A DNA stretch of 64,000 nt. Origin: Hydractinia symbiolongicarpus. Lineage: Eukaryota; Cnidaria; Hydrozoa; Anthoathecata; Hydractiniidae. The DNA lies in assembly GCF_029227915.1 (NCBI RefSeq), contig NC_079883.1, positions 7,254,001-7,318,000 on the forward strand, given 5' to 3'. How positions within the stretch are numbered: the stretch's first letter is position 1; each line of letters opens with the position of its first letter. Made by a program: the position numbers and the translations under genes. Below are positions 37,276 through 52,368 of this stretch, piece after piece. The notes beneath the pieces are model-generated. The model worked only from the letters and a program-made list of their open reading frames with translations. It ran no database searches and had not been told where the DNA came from.

Positions 37276-37680
37276 TTACTTGCTGCTTGTGTATTTTGTG
37301 ACGGCTTTTGTTCCTTCACTGACTGCGTGTTTTGCAAGTTCTCCAGGCAAGAGAAGACGTACTGCGGTTTGAATTTCACGAGAAGAGATGGTCGACTTTT
37401 TGTTTTGAAGAGCCAAACGCGAAGCTTCGGAAGCAATGCGCTCAAAGATGTCGTTGACAAATGAGTTCATGATGCTCATAGCTTTGCTTGAAACTCCGAC
37501 ATCTGGGTGAACTTGTTTCAAAACATTGTAGATGTAAATAGCATAACTTTCCTTTCTCTTTCTCTTGCGTTTCTTTTCACCAGTTCCACCAATCTTTCCT
37601 CCTTTTTTGCCGGCTCTTTTTTCACCTTTCTTGGCTACTTTAGGTGCCTGTTTTCCTCCTTTAGCTGCTGCGTCAGACAT
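37276..37680 (-). CDS. H2B: Histone H2B, unit 8
   Basis: 134 residues, same protein as unit 1. Confidence 0.99.
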   Translation of the reverse strand: MSDAAAKGGKQAPKVAKKGEKRAGKKGGKIGGTGEKKRKRKRKESYAIYIYNVLKQVHPDVGVSSKAMSIMNSFVNDIFERIASEASRLALQNKKSTISSREIQTAVRLLLPGELAKHAVSEGTKAVTKYTSSK

Positions 37681-37964
37681 GGTTAAAAATTTTTGCTACT
37701 TAACTTGTAAATAAGCATTAAACTGCAAGTCAAAACTTTTTGTTTATAAGTAAAAAAATCGGATCGAATTCGATCCGAAAACGCCGATACGCAATTTAAT
37801 TGGTTAAAAAAAAAATCTTTTGTTTAATACTTAATTATGATTGGTTAAAAAAACATGATTTCGATCCTATTTTTATGATGAAAAAACGAGTAAAGTTTAT
37901 TTCGTTAACACTTACGTTAAATATTCGTACGTTTTTGTATTAACTTACAAATCAAATCGCAGTT

Positions 37965-38345
37965 ATGTCTGGACGTGGAAAAGGTGGAAAAGCTAAGGCT
38001 AAAGCCAAGACAAGATCCTCAAGAGCTGGACTTCAATTTCCAGTCGGTAGAGTGCATAGATTCCTTCGTAGAGGGCACTATGCTAACCGAATTGGATCTG
38101 GAGCACCAGTTTACTTAGCAGCCGTCTTGGAATATTTATCTGCTGAGATATTGGAGTTGGCTGGTAACGCAGCAAGAGACAACAAAAAAGCTAGGATTAT
38201 TCCAAGACATTTACAATTGGCTGTTCGTAATGATGAAGAATTAAACAAACTTTTGAGCGGTGTAACCATTGCAGCTGGTGGTGTTTTGCCAAACATTCAA
38301 GCTGTCTTACTCCCAAAGAAGAACGACAAAGGACAGAAGAAGTAA
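37965..38345 (+). CDS. H2A: Histone H2A, unit 8
   Basis: 126 residues, same protein as unit 1. Confidence 0.99.
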   Translation: MSGRGKGGKAKAKAKTRSSRAGLQFPVGRVHRFLRRGHYANRIGSGAPVYLAAVLEYLSAEILELAGNAARDNKKARIIPRHLQLAVRNDEELNKLLSGVTIAAGGVLPNIQAVLLPKKNDKGQKK

Positions 38346-38542
38346 ACCGCTACACTCAGAAAACAACGGCTATTTTTATAGCCACACATCTTTAAAAAAA
38401 CATTGTTTTTTTCACAAAACTATAACCTTAAAGTCTAATAGATAATCCATGCATACGCCTTGTCCTAAGTAACTCAAAGAAATTAAATAAAAAAATTTGA
38501 TCACAACGTCAAAATAAATTGCACGTATTTGCACCTACTAAT

Positions 38543-38662
38543 GTCTACGGCCATACCACGATGAACACACCCGTTCTCGTCTGATCACGGAAGTTAAGCA
38601 TCGTCGGGCCGGGATAGTACTTGGATGGGGGACCGCCTGGGAACTCCCGGTGTCGTAGGCTT
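38543..38662 (+). rRNA. 5S rRNA: 5S ribosomal RNA, unit 8
   Basis: Full 120-nt gene followed by TTTT. Confidence 0.98.
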
Positions 38663-38989
38663 TTCATTTTCATTTGCTGTGATATATTTCTTGTTATAAC
38701 AATTAAGGAACGTGGCGGTTGTTGAAAGTGTTTCCTATGACATTTTCCTACGACATTTTCAGGTGATAGTACGAGAAAAAAGAGCTTTCAAATGCATACA
38801 AACTCGATCTATTGCCGATCATCCAATAACCCTGACGGAATGGCAAATAAAATAAAATTCCGCCGCCTTCCGAGGACTTATATCGCAATCACGTTTCGTA
38901 ACAGCCAAGCGAGGTTTTACCTTAGCGTTTAAGTCACCACCGACATTTGGCCGCGCAACTTTTCTAAGCTCATTCATTTTGACTTAAGG

Positions 38990-39154
38990 AGGGGGCGAGC
39001 GCGGACGCAGGCCCCCACTACCAGAAATTGTACGGTCGAGTTACTGACGTTTGCAGTAATCGCAGAGGTCAGCCCAAGCGTAGTGCAATGCAAGAGCCTC
39101 ACTCTGGAAGAAAACCCTCATTGATCAGTCTTTACTTCCCCGTCAGGTAAGTAT
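38990..39154 (-). ncRNA. U1: U1 snRNA, unit 8
   Basis: Complete. 5' end at 39154. Confidence 0.97.
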
Positions 39155-39345
39155 GAGTTGGAACTGCACCGTAGCATGAGGGTACCCTTCAAAGTTTGTT
39201 AATGCTTGTGGCTTGAGTGTGTTATAAACTGCCGTGTCGCGGGGCATAGGCTGTATTCTCCCCCAGTGTACGCGTTTTGTTCCCGCCGTAGACTATGCAG
39301 AGTGCCGTCGGAAAGAGGACTGCTATTATTCTTTTATTGCTTATG

Positions 39346-39531
39346 TGGGCCGCCATCGGTAATAGTGCAACACCAAGGCAACCCGTGGTCACGGCGTGAA
39401 TGAATCCACCTCCATGACCCAAGGCCAAAAATCAGATTAATATACTGACCATTCAGAGAATGGCCTACCAGATATTAAACTGATAAGAACAGATACTACA
39501 CTTGATCTTAGCCATTAGGCCGAGAAGCGAT
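39346..39531 (-). ncRNA. U2: U2 snRNA, unit 8
   Basis: Complete. 5' end at 39531. Confidence 0.97.
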
Positions 39532-39853
39532 AAAGAACAAGCGTTGCCATGATAGGCATCGTCCACACACCGTAACTGCTTGTGGAGCATGTCACGTTAC
39601 TGTAAAGCTTACAACTGTCACCGCGTACGGATGGACGGCGACATAGTAAAAATCACGGCTGTTGATTTAGCCGTAGGATGGAGAGCGACTGTAGCGAGTG
39701 GATGGTAACTTACATGAATGCTAACAAAGGCGACGATACTAAGTGCGTGATATTACTTTCCAATATGTCTGCGTACATTCCGTTTATCAACGCATTACGC
39801 CAGAACGTGCGCGCGCGTTACACAGTAGACCATGCAGCCGAAATGCGACAGTG

Positions 39854-39926
39854 CGACCCTGCCAGGAGTCGAACCTGGAATCCCCTGATTCGTAGTCAGA
39901 TGCCTTATCCATTGGGCCACAGGGCC
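39854..39926 (-). tRNA. tRNA-Arg: tRNA-Arg(ACG), unit 8
   Basis: Intact 73-nt copy. Confidence 0.96.
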
Positions 39927-40505
39927 ATGCTTATGACTTCGCCCCATCGTCATTTTGGCTTGCGCATTCGTTTTACTTACGACAGAATTCTTCGTGTTTG
40001 TAGCCATGAAAGAAAGGGACTTCTGTGAGTGAATTTTTTTACTGTGGTCTAATAAAAAAGTCGAAACGCAGTGCCCAATATATGAATTGCTCCTAATAGC
40101 CGGAAACAGGCCGTGTCGATGATGTAGGCCGACATACGCAACGCAAACCAAAGAACGCTTTATGAAAATCCTAACACGAGCGCGGAAGAAGCCCAAATTA
40201 ACAGACTAGATGTAATGCTGAAGACCTCAAACTCCAGCAGCTTCTCTTGCAGACTATTGCGTCGTACTACAAATAAAAATTAACATGCTTTCGCATAGTC
40301 GCGGCACCCAAAACGGACATTATACGATGTACAGAAACACACATTTCTGTTTTCGCGCCAAATCAATTCCCGGGAGTGGTACTTTTACGTCCGCATACTT
40401 CGCACCGTCTTAAATTATATCTCATTTACACGGTAATGTTTAGTATACTTCTACTGTGATAACAAGCATCGTTTATCGTTGGATTGTTGTAAGAAAACAT
40501 TAAAA

Positions 40506-41057
40506 ATGAGTGAAGCAGCTTCTCCAAAGAAAATCGCACCCAAGAAGAAACCTGCTGCAAAGAAGACAGCTGATCACCCTAAATATGTGGACATGATCAA
40601 GGCTGCTATCGCTACCCTAAAGGAACGCGGTGGTTCATCTCGCCAAGCTATTACAAAATATATTCATGCAAATTACAAAGTTGCTGAAAACTCAGATCAT
40701 CATCTGAAAATGGCTCTTAAACGAGGAGTAACATCAGGCGATTTGATTCAAACTAAAGGCACTGGTGCTTCTGGATCATTCAAGCTAGGTCAGGTAAAAA
40801 AAGAAAAACCTAAGAAAAAGGCCGCAGCAAAAAAGCCAACGGCAAAGAAGCCTACTGCAAAGAAAAGTACACCAAAAAAGAAGCCAGCAAAGAAGAGCAC
40901 GCCAAAGAAAGCAGCAAAGAAGCCTGCCACAAAGAAAGCCTCGGCTAAGAAACCAGCAGCTAAGAAACCCACAAAGAAGCCTGTTGCTAAAAAACCTGCA
41001 GCAAAGAAGGTCAAAAAGACTCCCAAAAAGGCAGCAAAGAAGACCGCAAAAAAATAA
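40506..41057 (+). CDS. H1: Linker histone H1, unit 8
   Basis: 183 residues, same protein as unit 1. Confidence 0.98.
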   Translation: MSEAASPKKIAPKKKPAAKKTADHPKYVDMIKAAIATLKERGGSSRQAITKYIHANYKVAENSDHHLKMALKRGVTSGDLIQTKGTGASGSFKLGQVKKEKPKKKAAAKKPTAKKPTAKKSTPKKKPAKKSTPKKAAKKPATKKASAKKPAAKKPTKKPVAKKPAAKKVKKTPKKAAKKTAKK

Positions 41058-41418
41058 TTTGTGTGTATCTGGCTATTACATTAACAAACGGCTATTTTTA
41101 TAGCCACACATTTACAAAAAAACATTATCTTGGTACAAAGTTAAACTTGTTTAAGTCACTTAAACAGTTAAAAAAGAGTAAATTTAAGATTAGATTCCCT
41201 AAGTTTAAGTATTTTCGTTTTTAAATTTCTTATTTTCTTGCTTTTACTTTTCTTGCCCTTCATATTTTTAACATTGTCAAACTTTATGTAGCATAAAATT
41301 TTTATGTAGCATAAAATTTAAACAGAAAGCAGGACAAAGTTTGATATAAAAAGCTAGCCGTAATATTTTTTATGGATGTGTGGCTATAAAAATAGCCGTT
41401 TTTTGTTTGGTAAGATGC

Positions 41419-41832
<414 letters not shown>

Positions 41833-42310
41833 TTAAGAAGTCGATGTAGTACGGATACACAAGACGGTCTAAAATGCACTATCGCGCCAAAGTTTTATTT
41901 CTCATATTGATTGACAGCTAAGGTTCAAAACAAACCATTTGATTGGTGCTAAGAAAGTAATTTCTGATTGGCTGCATAATGACATTACGCTCATTACTTT
42001 AACATTTTTATAAAATCTGTGTTTTTTGGCTACGGGAAAACGGCTGTATCTTCTGATACACAAAAGCTTTTGACTTTTTTTTTTTTTAGTAAGTAGCAGA
42101 AGGTTTGGCGAATTCCAACGATGCCAAATTTATTGCCTTACTGAAACATTAAGACCACGAATTTTTAAAAAAACTACAGTTTTACTTAAAAAAATGTACA
42201 AAATGTTCGGAACATTTTGTAATGACGCAACTCTATTGGTTAATTAGGGTGTTTCCACGAGCAGTAGGTAATTTTATGGCCTCTTTTTAAAGCTGTCTGA
42301 ATTCTGTTAA

Positions 42311-42667
<357 letters not shown>

Positions 42668-43127
42668 GCGTTGTCATTGCTCAACAAAAACGGCTATTTT
42701 TATAGCCACAAATCTTTTAAAACATTACTTTGTGCACGCTTCCAAATTACACAATGTGTAAAGTCTTGTCACAGTTACATTTATTGCTATACGATACTAT
42801 GTCATATATGACACAAAAAAAATTTAGAAATACTTTGTAGGGTTAATTTGCCTGGGAGTGTTTCCGTGAAAAGCTGGGTTAAGTTAAATGTAAGCAATAA
42901 CATGGATCAATGTACTTGTCTTTTCTGCAAGTACAGCTAATAATACGTATGAAAAGTGAAGCTAATCCACACACACATGGGGAAGTATTTTAAATGTAGG
43001 CTAGTGTTCTTAAGCACATTATTTAGAAGTTTTATTAACTTCGGTTAACTTGTAGTGACGCCAAGTAAATGTTTTTTTAAAGATGTGTGGTCTTAAAAAA
43101 GACCGTTTGTGTTTGGTAGACGTTGGT

Positions 43128-43532
43128 TTACTTGCTGCTTGTGTATTTTGTGACGGCTTTTGTTCCTTCACTGACTGCGTGTTTTGCAAGTTCTCCAGGC
43201 AAGAGAAGACGTACTGCGGTTTGAATTTCACGAGAAGAGATGGTCGACTTTTTGTTTTGAAGAGCCAAACGCGAAGCTTCGGAAGCAATGCGCTCAAAGA
43301 TGTCGTTGACAAATGAGTTCATGATGCTCATAGCTTTGCTTGAAACTCCGACATCTGGGTGAACTTGTTTCAAAACATTGTAGATGTAAATAGCATAACT
43401 TTCCTTTCTCTTTCTCTTGCGTTTCTTTTCACCAGTTCCACCAATCTTTCCTCCTTTTTTGCCGGCTCTTTTTTCACCTTTCTTGGCTACTTTAGGTGCC
43501 TGTTTTCCTCCTTTAGCTGCTGCGTCAGACAT
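43128..43532 (-). CDS. H2B: Histone H2B, unit 9
   Basis: 134 residues, same protein as unit 1. Confidence 0.99.
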   Translation of the reverse strand: MSDAAAKGGKQAPKVAKKGEKRAGKKGGKIGGTGEKKRKRKRKESYAIYIYNVLKQVHPDVGVSSKAMSIMNSFVNDIFERIASEASRLALQNKKSTISSREIQTAVRLLLPGELAKHAVSEGTKAVTKYTSSK

Positions 43533-43816
43533 GGTTAAAAATTTTTGCTACTTAACTTGTAAATAAGCATTAAACTGCAAGTCAAAACTTTTTGTTTATA
43601 AGTAAAAAAATCGGATCGAATTCGATCCGAAAACGCCGATACGCAATTTAATTGGTTAAAAAAAAAATCTTTTGTTTAATACTTAATTATGATTGGTTAA
43701 AAAAACATGATTTCGATCCTATTTTTATGATGAAAAAACGAGTAAAGTTTATTTCGTTAACACTTACGTTAAATATTCGTACGTTTTTGTATTAACTTAC
43801 AAATCAAATCGCAGTT

Positions 43817-44197
43817 ATGTCTGGACGTGGAAAAGGTGGAAAAGCTAAGGCTAAAGCCAAGACAAGATCCTCAAGAGCTGGACTTCAATTTCCAGTCGGT
43901 AGAGTGCATAGATTCCTTCGTAGAGGGCACTATGCTAACCGAATTGGATCTGGAGCACCAGTTTACTTAGCAGCCGTCTTGGAATATTTATCTGCTGAGA
44001 TATTGGAGTTGGCTGGTAACGCAGCAAGAGACAACAAAAAAGCTAGGATTATTCCAAGACATTTACAATTGGCTGTTCGTAATGATGAAGAATTAAACAA
44101 ACTTTTGAGCGGTGTAACCATTGCAGCTGGTGGTGTTTTGCCAAACATTCAAGCTGTCTTACTCCCAAAGAAGAACGACAAAGGACAGAAGAAGTAA
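43817..44197 (+). CDS. H2A: Histone H2A, unit 9
   Basis: 126 residues, same protein as unit 1. Confidence 0.99.
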   Translation: MSGRGKGGKAKAKAKTRSSRAGLQFPVGRVHRFLRRGHYANRIGSGAPVYLAAVLEYLSAEILELAGNAARDNKKARIIPRHLQLAVRNDEELNKLLSGVTIAAGGVLPNIQAVLLPKKNDKGQKK

Positions 44198-44394
44198 ACC
44201 GCTACACTCAGAAAACAACGGCTATTTTTATAGCCACACATCTTTAAAAAAACATTGTTTTTTTCACAAAACTATAACCTTAAAGTCTAATAGATAATCC
44301 ATGCATACGCCTTGTCCTAAGTAACTCAAAGAAATTAAATAAAAAAATTTGATCACAACGTCAAAATAAATTGCACGTATTTGCACCTACTAAT

Positions 44395-44514
44395 GTCTAC
44401 GGCCATACCACGATGAACACACCCGTTCTCGTCTGATCACGGAAGTTAAGCATCGTCGGGCCGGGATAGTACTTGGATGGGGGACCGCCTGGGAACTCCC
44501 GGTGTCGTAGGCTT
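44395..44514 (+). rRNA. 5S rRNA: 5S ribosomal RNA, unit 9
   Basis: Full 120-nt gene followed by TTTT. Confidence 0.98.
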
Positions 44515-44841
44515 TTCATTTTCATTTGCTGTGATATATTTCTTGTTATAACAATTAAGGAACGTGGCGGTTGTTGAAAGTGTTTCCTATGACATTTTCC
44601 TACGACATTTTCAGGTGATAGTACGAGAAAAAAGAGCTTTCAAATGCATACAAACTCGATCTATTGCCGATCATCCAATAACCCTGACGGAATGGCAAAT
44701 AAAATAAAATTCCGCCGCCTTCCGAGGACTTATATCGCAATCACGTTTCGTAACAGCCAAGCGAGGTTTTACCTTAGCGTTTAAGTCACCACCGACATTT
44801 GGCCGCGCAACTTTTCTAAGCTCATTCATTTTGACTTAAGG

Positions 44842-45006
44842 AGGGGGCGAGCGCGGACGCAGGCCCCCACTACCAGAAATTGTACGGTCGAGTTACTGAC
44901 GTTTGCAGTAATCGCAGAGGTCAGCCCAAGCGTAGTGCAATGCAAGAGCCTCACTCTGGAAGAAAACCCTCATTGATCAGTCTTTACTTCCCCGTCAGGT
45001 AAGTAT
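44842..45006 (-). ncRNA. U1: U1 snRNA, unit 9
   Basis: Complete. 5' end at 45006. Confidence 0.97.
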
Positions 45007-45197
45007 GAGTTGGAACTGCACCGTAGCATGAGGGTACCCTTCAAAGTTTGTTAATGCTTGTGGCTTGAGTGTGTTATAAACTGCCGTGTCGCGGGGCATA
45101 GGCTGTATTCTCCCCCAGTGTACGCGTTTTGTTCCCGCCGTAGACTATGCAGAGTGCCGTCGGAAAGAGGACTGCTATTATTCTTTTATTGCTTATG

Positions 45198-45383
45198 TGG
45201 GCCGCCATCGGTAATAGTGCAACACCAAGGCAACCCGTGGTCACGGCGTGAATGAATCCACCTCCATGACCCAAGGCCAAAAATCAGATTAATATACTGA
45301 CCATTCAGAGAATGGCCTACCAGATATTAAACTGATAAGAACAGATACTACACTTGATCTTAGCCATTAGGCCGAGAAGCGAT
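45198..45383 (-). ncRNA. U2: U2 snRNA, unit 9
   Basis: Complete. 5' end at 45383. Confidence 0.97.
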
Positions 45384-45705
45384 AAAGAACAAGCGTTGCC
45401 ATGATAGGCATCGTCCACACACCGTAACTGCTTGTGGAGCATGTCACGTTACTGTAAAGCTTACAACTGTCACCGCGTACGGATGGACGGCGACATAGTA
45501 AAAATCACGGCTGTTGATTTAGCCGTAGGATGGAGAGCGACTGTAGCGAGTGGATGGTAACTTACATGAATGCTAACAAAGGCGACGATACTAAGTGCGT
45601 GATATTACTTTCCAATATGTCTGCGTACATTCCGTTTATCAACGCATTACGCCAGAACGTGCGCGCGCGTTACACAGTAGACCATGCAGCCGAAATGCGA
45701 CAGTG

Positions 45706-45778
45706 CGACCCTGCCAGGAGTCGAACCTGGAATCCCCTGATTCGTAGTCAGATGCCTTATCCATTGGGCCACAGGGCC
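45706..45778 (-). tRNA. tRNA-Arg: tRNA-Arg(ACG), unit 9
   Basis: Intact 73-nt copy. Confidence 0.96.
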
Positions 45779-46357
45779 ATGCTTATGACTTCGCCCCATC
45801 GTCATTTTGGCTTGCGCATTCGTTTTACTTACGACAGAATTCTTCGTGTTTGTAGCCATGAAAGAAAGGGACTTCTGTGAGTGAATTTTTTTACTGTGGT
45901 CTAATAAAAAAGTCGAAACGCAGTGCCCAATATATGAATTGCTCCTAATAGCCGGAAACAGGCCGTGTCGATGATGTAGGCCGACATACGCAACGCAAAC
46001 CAAAGAACGCTTTATGAAAATCCTAACACGAGCGCGGAAGAAGCCCAAATTAACAGACTAGATGTAATGCTGAAGACCTCAAACTCCAGCAGCTTCTCTT
46101 GCAGACTATTGCGTCGTACTACAAATAAAAATTAACATGCTTTCGCATAGTCGCGGCACCCAAAACGGACATTATACGATGTACAGAAACACACATTTCT
46201 GTTTTCGCGCCAAATCAATTCCCGGGAGTGGTACTTTTACGTCCGCATACTTCGCACCGTCTTAAATTATATCTCATTTACACGGTAATGTTTAGTATAC
46301 TTCTACTGTGATAACAAGCATCGTTTATCGTTGGATTGTTGTAAGAAAACATTAAAA

Positions 46358-46909
46358 ATGAGTGAAGCAGCTTCTCCAAAGAAAATCGCACCCAAGAAGA
46401 AACCTGCTGCAAAGAAGACAGCTGATCACCCTAAATATGTGGACATGATCAAGGCTGCTATCGCTACCCTAAAGGAACGCGGTGGTTCATCTCGCCAAGC
46501 TATTACAAAATATATTCATGCAAATTACAAAGTTGCTGAAAACTCAGATCATCATCTGAAAATGGCTCTTAAACGAGGAGTAACATCAGGCGATTTGATT
46601 CAAACTAAAGGCACTGGTGCTTCTGGATCATTCAAGCTAGGTCAGGTAAAAAAAGAAAAACCTAAGAAAAAGGCCGCAGCAAAAAAGCCAACGGCAAAGA
46701 AGCCTACTGCAAAGAAAAGTACACCAAAAAAGAAGCCAGCAAAGAAGAGCACGCCAAAGAAAGCAGCAAAGAAGCCTGCCACAAAGAAAGCCTCGGCTAA
46801 GAAACCAGCAGCTAAGAAACCCACAAAGAAGCCTGTTGCTAAAAAACCTGCAGCAAAGAAGGTCAAAAAGACTCCCAAAAAGGCAGCAAAGAAGACCGCA
46901 AAAAAATAA
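46358..46909 (+). CDS. H1: Linker histone H1, unit 9
   Basis: 183 residues, same protein as unit 1. It is the last complete forward H1 of the window. Confidence 0.98.
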   Translation: MSEAASPKKIAPKKKPAAKKTADHPKYVDMIKAAIATLKERGGSSRQAITKYIHANYKVAENSDHHLKMALKRGVTSGDLIQTKGTGASGSFKLGQVKKEKPKKKAAAKKPTAKKPTAKKSTPKKKPAKKSTPKKAAKKPATKKASAKKPAAKKPTKKPVAKKPAAKKVKKTPKKAAKKTAKK

Positions 46910-47270
46910 TTTGTGTGTATCTGGCTATTACATTAACAAACGGCTATTTTTATAGCCACACATTTACAAAAAAACATTATCTTGGTACAAAGTTAAACTT
47001 GTTTAAGTCACTTAAACAGTTAAAAAAGAGTAAATTTAAGATTAGATTCCCTAAGTTTAAGTATTTTCGTTTTTAAATTTCTTATTTTCTTGCTTTTACT
47101 TTTCTTGCCCTTCATATTTTTAACATTGTCAAACTTTATGTAGCATAAAATTTTTATGTAGCATAAAATTTAAACAGAAAGCAGGACAAAGTTTGATATA
47201 AAAAGCTAGCCGTAATATTTTTTATGGATGTGTGGCTATAAAAATAGCCGTTTTTTGTTTGGTAAGATGC

Positions 47271-47684
<414 letters not shown>

Positions 47685-48162
47685 TTAAGAAGTCGATGTA
47701 GTACGGATACACAAGACGGTCTAAAATGCACTATCGCGCCAAAGTTTTATTTCTCATATTGATTGACAGCTAAGGTTCAAAACAAACCATTTGATTGGTG
47801 CTAAGAAAGTAATTTCTGATTGGCTGCATAATGACATTACGCTCATTACTTTAACATTTTTATAAAATCTGTGTTTTTTGGCTACGGGAAAACGGCTGTA
47901 TCTTCTGATACACAAAAGCTTTTGACTTTTTTTTTTTTTAGTAAGTAGCAGAAGGTTTGGCGAATTCCAACGATGCCAAATTTATTGCCTTACTGAAACA
48001 TTAAGACCACGAATTTTTAAAAAAACTACAGTTTTACTTAAAAAAATGTACAAAATGTTCGGAACATTTTGTAATGACGCAACTCTATTGGTTAATTAGG
48101 GTGTTTCCACGAGCAGTAGGTAATTTTATGGCCTCTTTTTAAAGCTGTCTGAATTCTGTTAA

Positions 48163-48519
<357 letters not shown>

Positions 48520-48979
48520 GCGTTGTCATTGCTCAACAAAAACGGCTATTTTTATAGCCACAAATCTTTTAAAACATTACTTTGTGCACGCTTCCAAATT
48601 ACACAATGTGTAAAGTCTTGTCACAGTTACATTTATTGCTATACGATACTATGTCATATATGACACAAAAAAAATTTAGAAATACTTTGTAGGGTTAATT
48701 TGCCTGGGAGTGTTTCCGTGAAAAGCTGGGTTAAGTTAAATGTAAGCAATAACATGGATCAATGTACTTGTCTTTTCTGCAAGTACAGCTAATAATACGT
48801 ATGAAAAGTGAAGCTAATCCACACACACATGGGGAAGTATTTTAAATGTAGGCTAGTGTTCTTAAGCACATTATTTAGAAGTTTTATTAACTTCGGTTAA
48901 CTTGTAGTGACGCCAAGTAAATGTTTTTTTAAAGATGTGTGGTCTTAAAAAAGACCGTTTGTGTTTGGTAGACGTTGGT

Positions 48980-49384
48980 TTACTTGCTGCTTGTGTATTT
49001 TGTGACGGCTTTTGTTCCTTCACTGACTGCGTGTTTTGCAAGTTCTCCAGGCAAGAGAAGACGTACTGCGGTTTGAATTTCACGAGAAGAGATGGTCGAC
49101 TTTTTGTTTTGAAGAGCCAAACGCGAAGCTTCGGAAGCAATGCGCTCAAAGATGTCGTTGACAAATGAGTTCATGATGCTCATAGCTTTGCTTGAAACTC
49201 CGACATCTGGGTGAACTTGTTTCAAAACATTGTAGATGTAAATAGCATAACTTTCCTTTCTCTTTCTCTTGCGTTTCTTTTCACCAGTTCCACCAATCTT
49301 TCCTCCTTTTTTGCCGGCTCTTTTTTCACCTTTCTTGGCTACTTTAGGTGCCTGTTTTCCTCCTTTAGCTGCTGCGTCAGACAT
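48980..49384 (-). CDS. H2B: Histone H2B, unit 10
   Basis: 134 residues, same protein as unit 1. Confidence 0.99.
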   Translation of the reverse strand: MSDAAAKGGKQAPKVAKKGEKRAGKKGGKIGGTGEKKRKRKRKESYAIYIYNVLKQVHPDVGVSSKAMSIMNSFVNDIFERIASEASRLALQNKKSTISSREIQTAVRLLLPGELAKHAVSEGTKAVTKYTSSK

Positions 49385-49668
49385 GGTTAAAAATTTTTGC
49401 TACTTAACTTGTAAATAAGCATTAAACTGCAAGTCAAAACTTTTTGTTTATAAGTAAAAAAATCGGATCGAATTCGATCCGAAAACGCCGATACGCAATT
49501 TAATTGGTTAAAAAAAAAATCTTTTGTTTAATACTTAATTATGATTGGTTAAAAAAACATGATTTCGATCCTATTTTTATGATGAAAAAACGAGTAAAGT
49601 TTATTTCGTTAACACTTACGTTAAATATTCGTACGTTTTTGTATTAACTTACAAATCAAATCGCAGTT

Positions 49669-50049
49669 ATGTCTGGACGTGGAAAAGGTGGAAAAGCTAA
49701 GGCTAAAGCCAAGACAAGATCCTCAAGAGCTGGACTTCAATTTCCAGTCGGTAGAGTGCATAGATTCCTTCGTAGAGGGCACTATGCTAACCGAATTGGA
49801 TCTGGAGCACCAGTTTACTTAGCAGCCGTCTTGGAATATTTATCTGCTGAGATATTGGAGTTGGCTGGTAACGCAGCAAGAGACAACAAAAAAGCTAGGA
49901 TTATTCCAAGACATTTACAATTGGCTGTTCGTAATGATGAAGAATTAAACAAACTTTTGAGCGGTGTAACCATTGCAGCTGGTGGTGTTTTGCCAAACAT
50001 TCAAGCTGTCTTACTCCCAAAGAAGAACGACAAAGGACAGAAGAAGTAA
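49669..50049 (+). CDS. H2A: Histone H2A, unit 10
   Basis: 126 residues, same protein as unit 1. Confidence 0.99.
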   Translation: MSGRGKGGKAKAKAKTRSSRAGLQFPVGRVHRFLRRGHYANRIGSGAPVYLAAVLEYLSAEILELAGNAARDNKKARIIPRHLQLAVRNDEELNKLLSGVTIAAGGVLPNIQAVLLPKKNDKGQKK

Positions 50050-50246
50050 ACCGCTACACTCAGAAAACAACGGCTATTTTTATAGCCACACATCTTTAAA
50101 AAAACATTGTTTTTTTCACAAAACTATAACCTTAAAGTCTAATAGATAATCCATGCATACGCCTTGTCCTAAGTAACTCAAAGAAATTAAATAAAAAAAT
50201 TTGATCACAACGTCAAAATAAATTGCACGTATTTGCACCTACTAAT

Positions 50247-50366
50247 GTCTACGGCCATACCACGATGAACACACCCGTTCTCGTCTGATCACGGAAGTTA
50301 AGCATCGTCGGGCCGGGATAGTACTTGGATGGGGGACCGCCTGGGAACTCCCGGTGTCGTAGGCTT
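50247..50366 (+). rRNA. 5S rRNA: 5S ribosomal RNA, unit 10
   Basis: Full 120-nt gene followed by TTTT. Confidence 0.98.
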
Positions 50367-50693
50367 TTCATTTTCATTTGCTGTGATATATTTCTTGTTA
50401 TAACAATTAAGGAACGTGGCGGTTGTTGAAAGTGTTTCCTATGACATTTTCCTACGACATTTTCAGGTGATAGTACGAGAAAAAAGAGCTTTCAAATGCA
50501 TACAAACTCGATCTATTGCCGATCATCCAATAACCCTGACGGAATGGCAAATAAAATAAAATTCCGCCGCCTTCCGAGGACTTATATCGCAATCACGTTT
50601 CGTAACAGCCAAGCGAGGTTTTACCTTAGCGTTTAAGTCACCACCGACATTTGGCCGCGCAACTTTTCTAAGCTCATTCATTTTGACTTAAGG

Positions 50694-50858
50694 AGGGGGC
50701 GAGCGCGGACGCAGGCCCCCACTACCAGAAATTGTACGGTCGAGTTACTGACGTTTGCAGTAATCGCAGAGGTCAGCCCAAGCGTAGTGCAATGCAAGAG
50801 CCTCACTCTGGAAGAAAACCCTCATTGATCAGTCTTTACTTCCCCGTCAGGTAAGTAT
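50694..50858 (-). ncRNA. U1: U1 snRNA, unit 10
   Basis: Complete. 5' end at 50858. Confidence 0.97.
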
Positions 50859-51049
50859 GAGTTGGAACTGCACCGTAGCATGAGGGTACCCTTCAAAGTT
50901 TGTTAATGCTTGTGGCTTGAGTGTGTTATAAACTGCCGTGTCGCGGGGCATAGGCTGTATTCTCCCCCAGTGTACGCGTTTTGTTCCCGCCGTAGACTAT
51001 GCAGAGTGCCGTCGGAAAGAGGACTGCTATTATTCTTTTATTGCTTATG

Positions 51050-51235
51050 TGGGCCGCCATCGGTAATAGTGCAACACCAAGGCAACCCGTGGTCACGGCG
51101 TGAATGAATCCACCTCCATGACCCAAGGCCAAAAATCAGATTAATATACTGACCATTCAGAGAATGGCCTACCAGATATTAAACTGATAAGAACAGATAC
51201 TACACTTGATCTTAGCCATTAGGCCGAGAAGCGAT
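51050..51235 (-). ncRNA. U2: U2 snRNA, unit 10
   Basis: Complete. 5' end at 51235. Confidence 0.97.
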
Positions 51236-51557
51236 AAAGAACAAGCGTTGCCATGATAGGCATCGTCCACACACCGTAACTGCTTGTGGAGCATGTCACG
51301 TTACTGTAAAGCTTACAACTGTCACCGCGTACGGATGGACGGCGACATAGTAAAAATCACGGCTGTTGATTTAGCCGTAGGATGGAGAGCGACTGTAGCG
51401 AGTGGATGGTAACTTACATGAATGCTAACAAAGGCGACGATACTAAGTGCGTGATATTACTTTCCAATATGTCTGCGTACATTCCGTTTATCAACGCATT
51501 ACGCCAGAACGTGCGCGCGCGTTACACAGTAGACCATGCAGCCGAAATGCGACAGTG

Positions 51558-51630
51558 CGACCCTGCCAGGAGTCGAACCTGGAATCCCCTGATTCGTAGT
51601 CAGATGCCTTATCCATTGGGCCACAGGGCC
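51558..51630 (-). tRNA. tRNA-Arg: tRNA-Arg(ACG), unit 10
   Basis: Intact 73-nt copy, the last forward-array gene before the gap. Confidence 0.96.
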
Positions 51631-51868
51631 ATGCTTATGACTTCGCCCCATCGTCATTTTGGCTTGCGCATTCGTTTTACTTACGACAGAATTCTTCGTG
51701 TTTGTAGCCATGAAAGAAAGGGACTTCTGTGAGTGAATTTTTTTACTGTGGTCTAATAAAAAAGTCGAAACGCAGTGCCCAATATATGAATTGCTCCTAA
51801 TAGCCGGAAACAGGCCGTGTCGATGATGTAGGCCGACATACGCAACGCAAACCAAAGAACGCTTTATG

Positions 51869-52368
51869 NNNNNNNNNNNNNNNNNNNNNNNNNNNNNNNN
51901 NNNNNNNNNNNNNNNNNNNNNNNNNNNNNNNNNNNNNNNNNNNNNNNNNNNNNNNNNNNNNNNNNNNNNNNNNNNNNNNNNNNNNNNNNNNNNNNNNNNN
52001 NNNNNNNNNNNNNNNNNNNNNNNNNNNNNNNNNNNNNNNNNNNNNNNNNNNNNNNNNNNNNNNNNNNNNNNNNNNNNNNNNNNNNNNNNNNNNNNNNNNN
52101 NNNNNNNNNNNNNNNNNNNNNNNNNNNNNNNNNNNNNNNNNNNNNNNNNNNNNNNNNNNNNNNNNNNNNNNNNNNNNNNNNNNNNNNNNNNNNNNNNNNN
52201 NNNNNNNNNNNNNNNNNNNNNNNNNNNNNNNNNNNNNNNNNNNNNNNNNNNNNNNNNNNNNNNNNNNNNNNNNNNNNNNNNNNNNNNNNNNNNNNNNNNN
52301 NNNNNNNNNNNNNNNNNNNNNNNNNNNNNNNNNNNNNNNNNNNNNNNNNNNNNNNNNNNNNNNNNNNN
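51869..52368. other. Assembly gap 2 (500 N) at orientation switch
   Basis: 500 N between forward unit position 5010 and reversed unit position 5564. A fold-back at the nearest possible point would need at least 554 missing bases; any real junction is unresolved. Open frames spanning the N run on either strand are artefacts. Confidence 0.95.
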
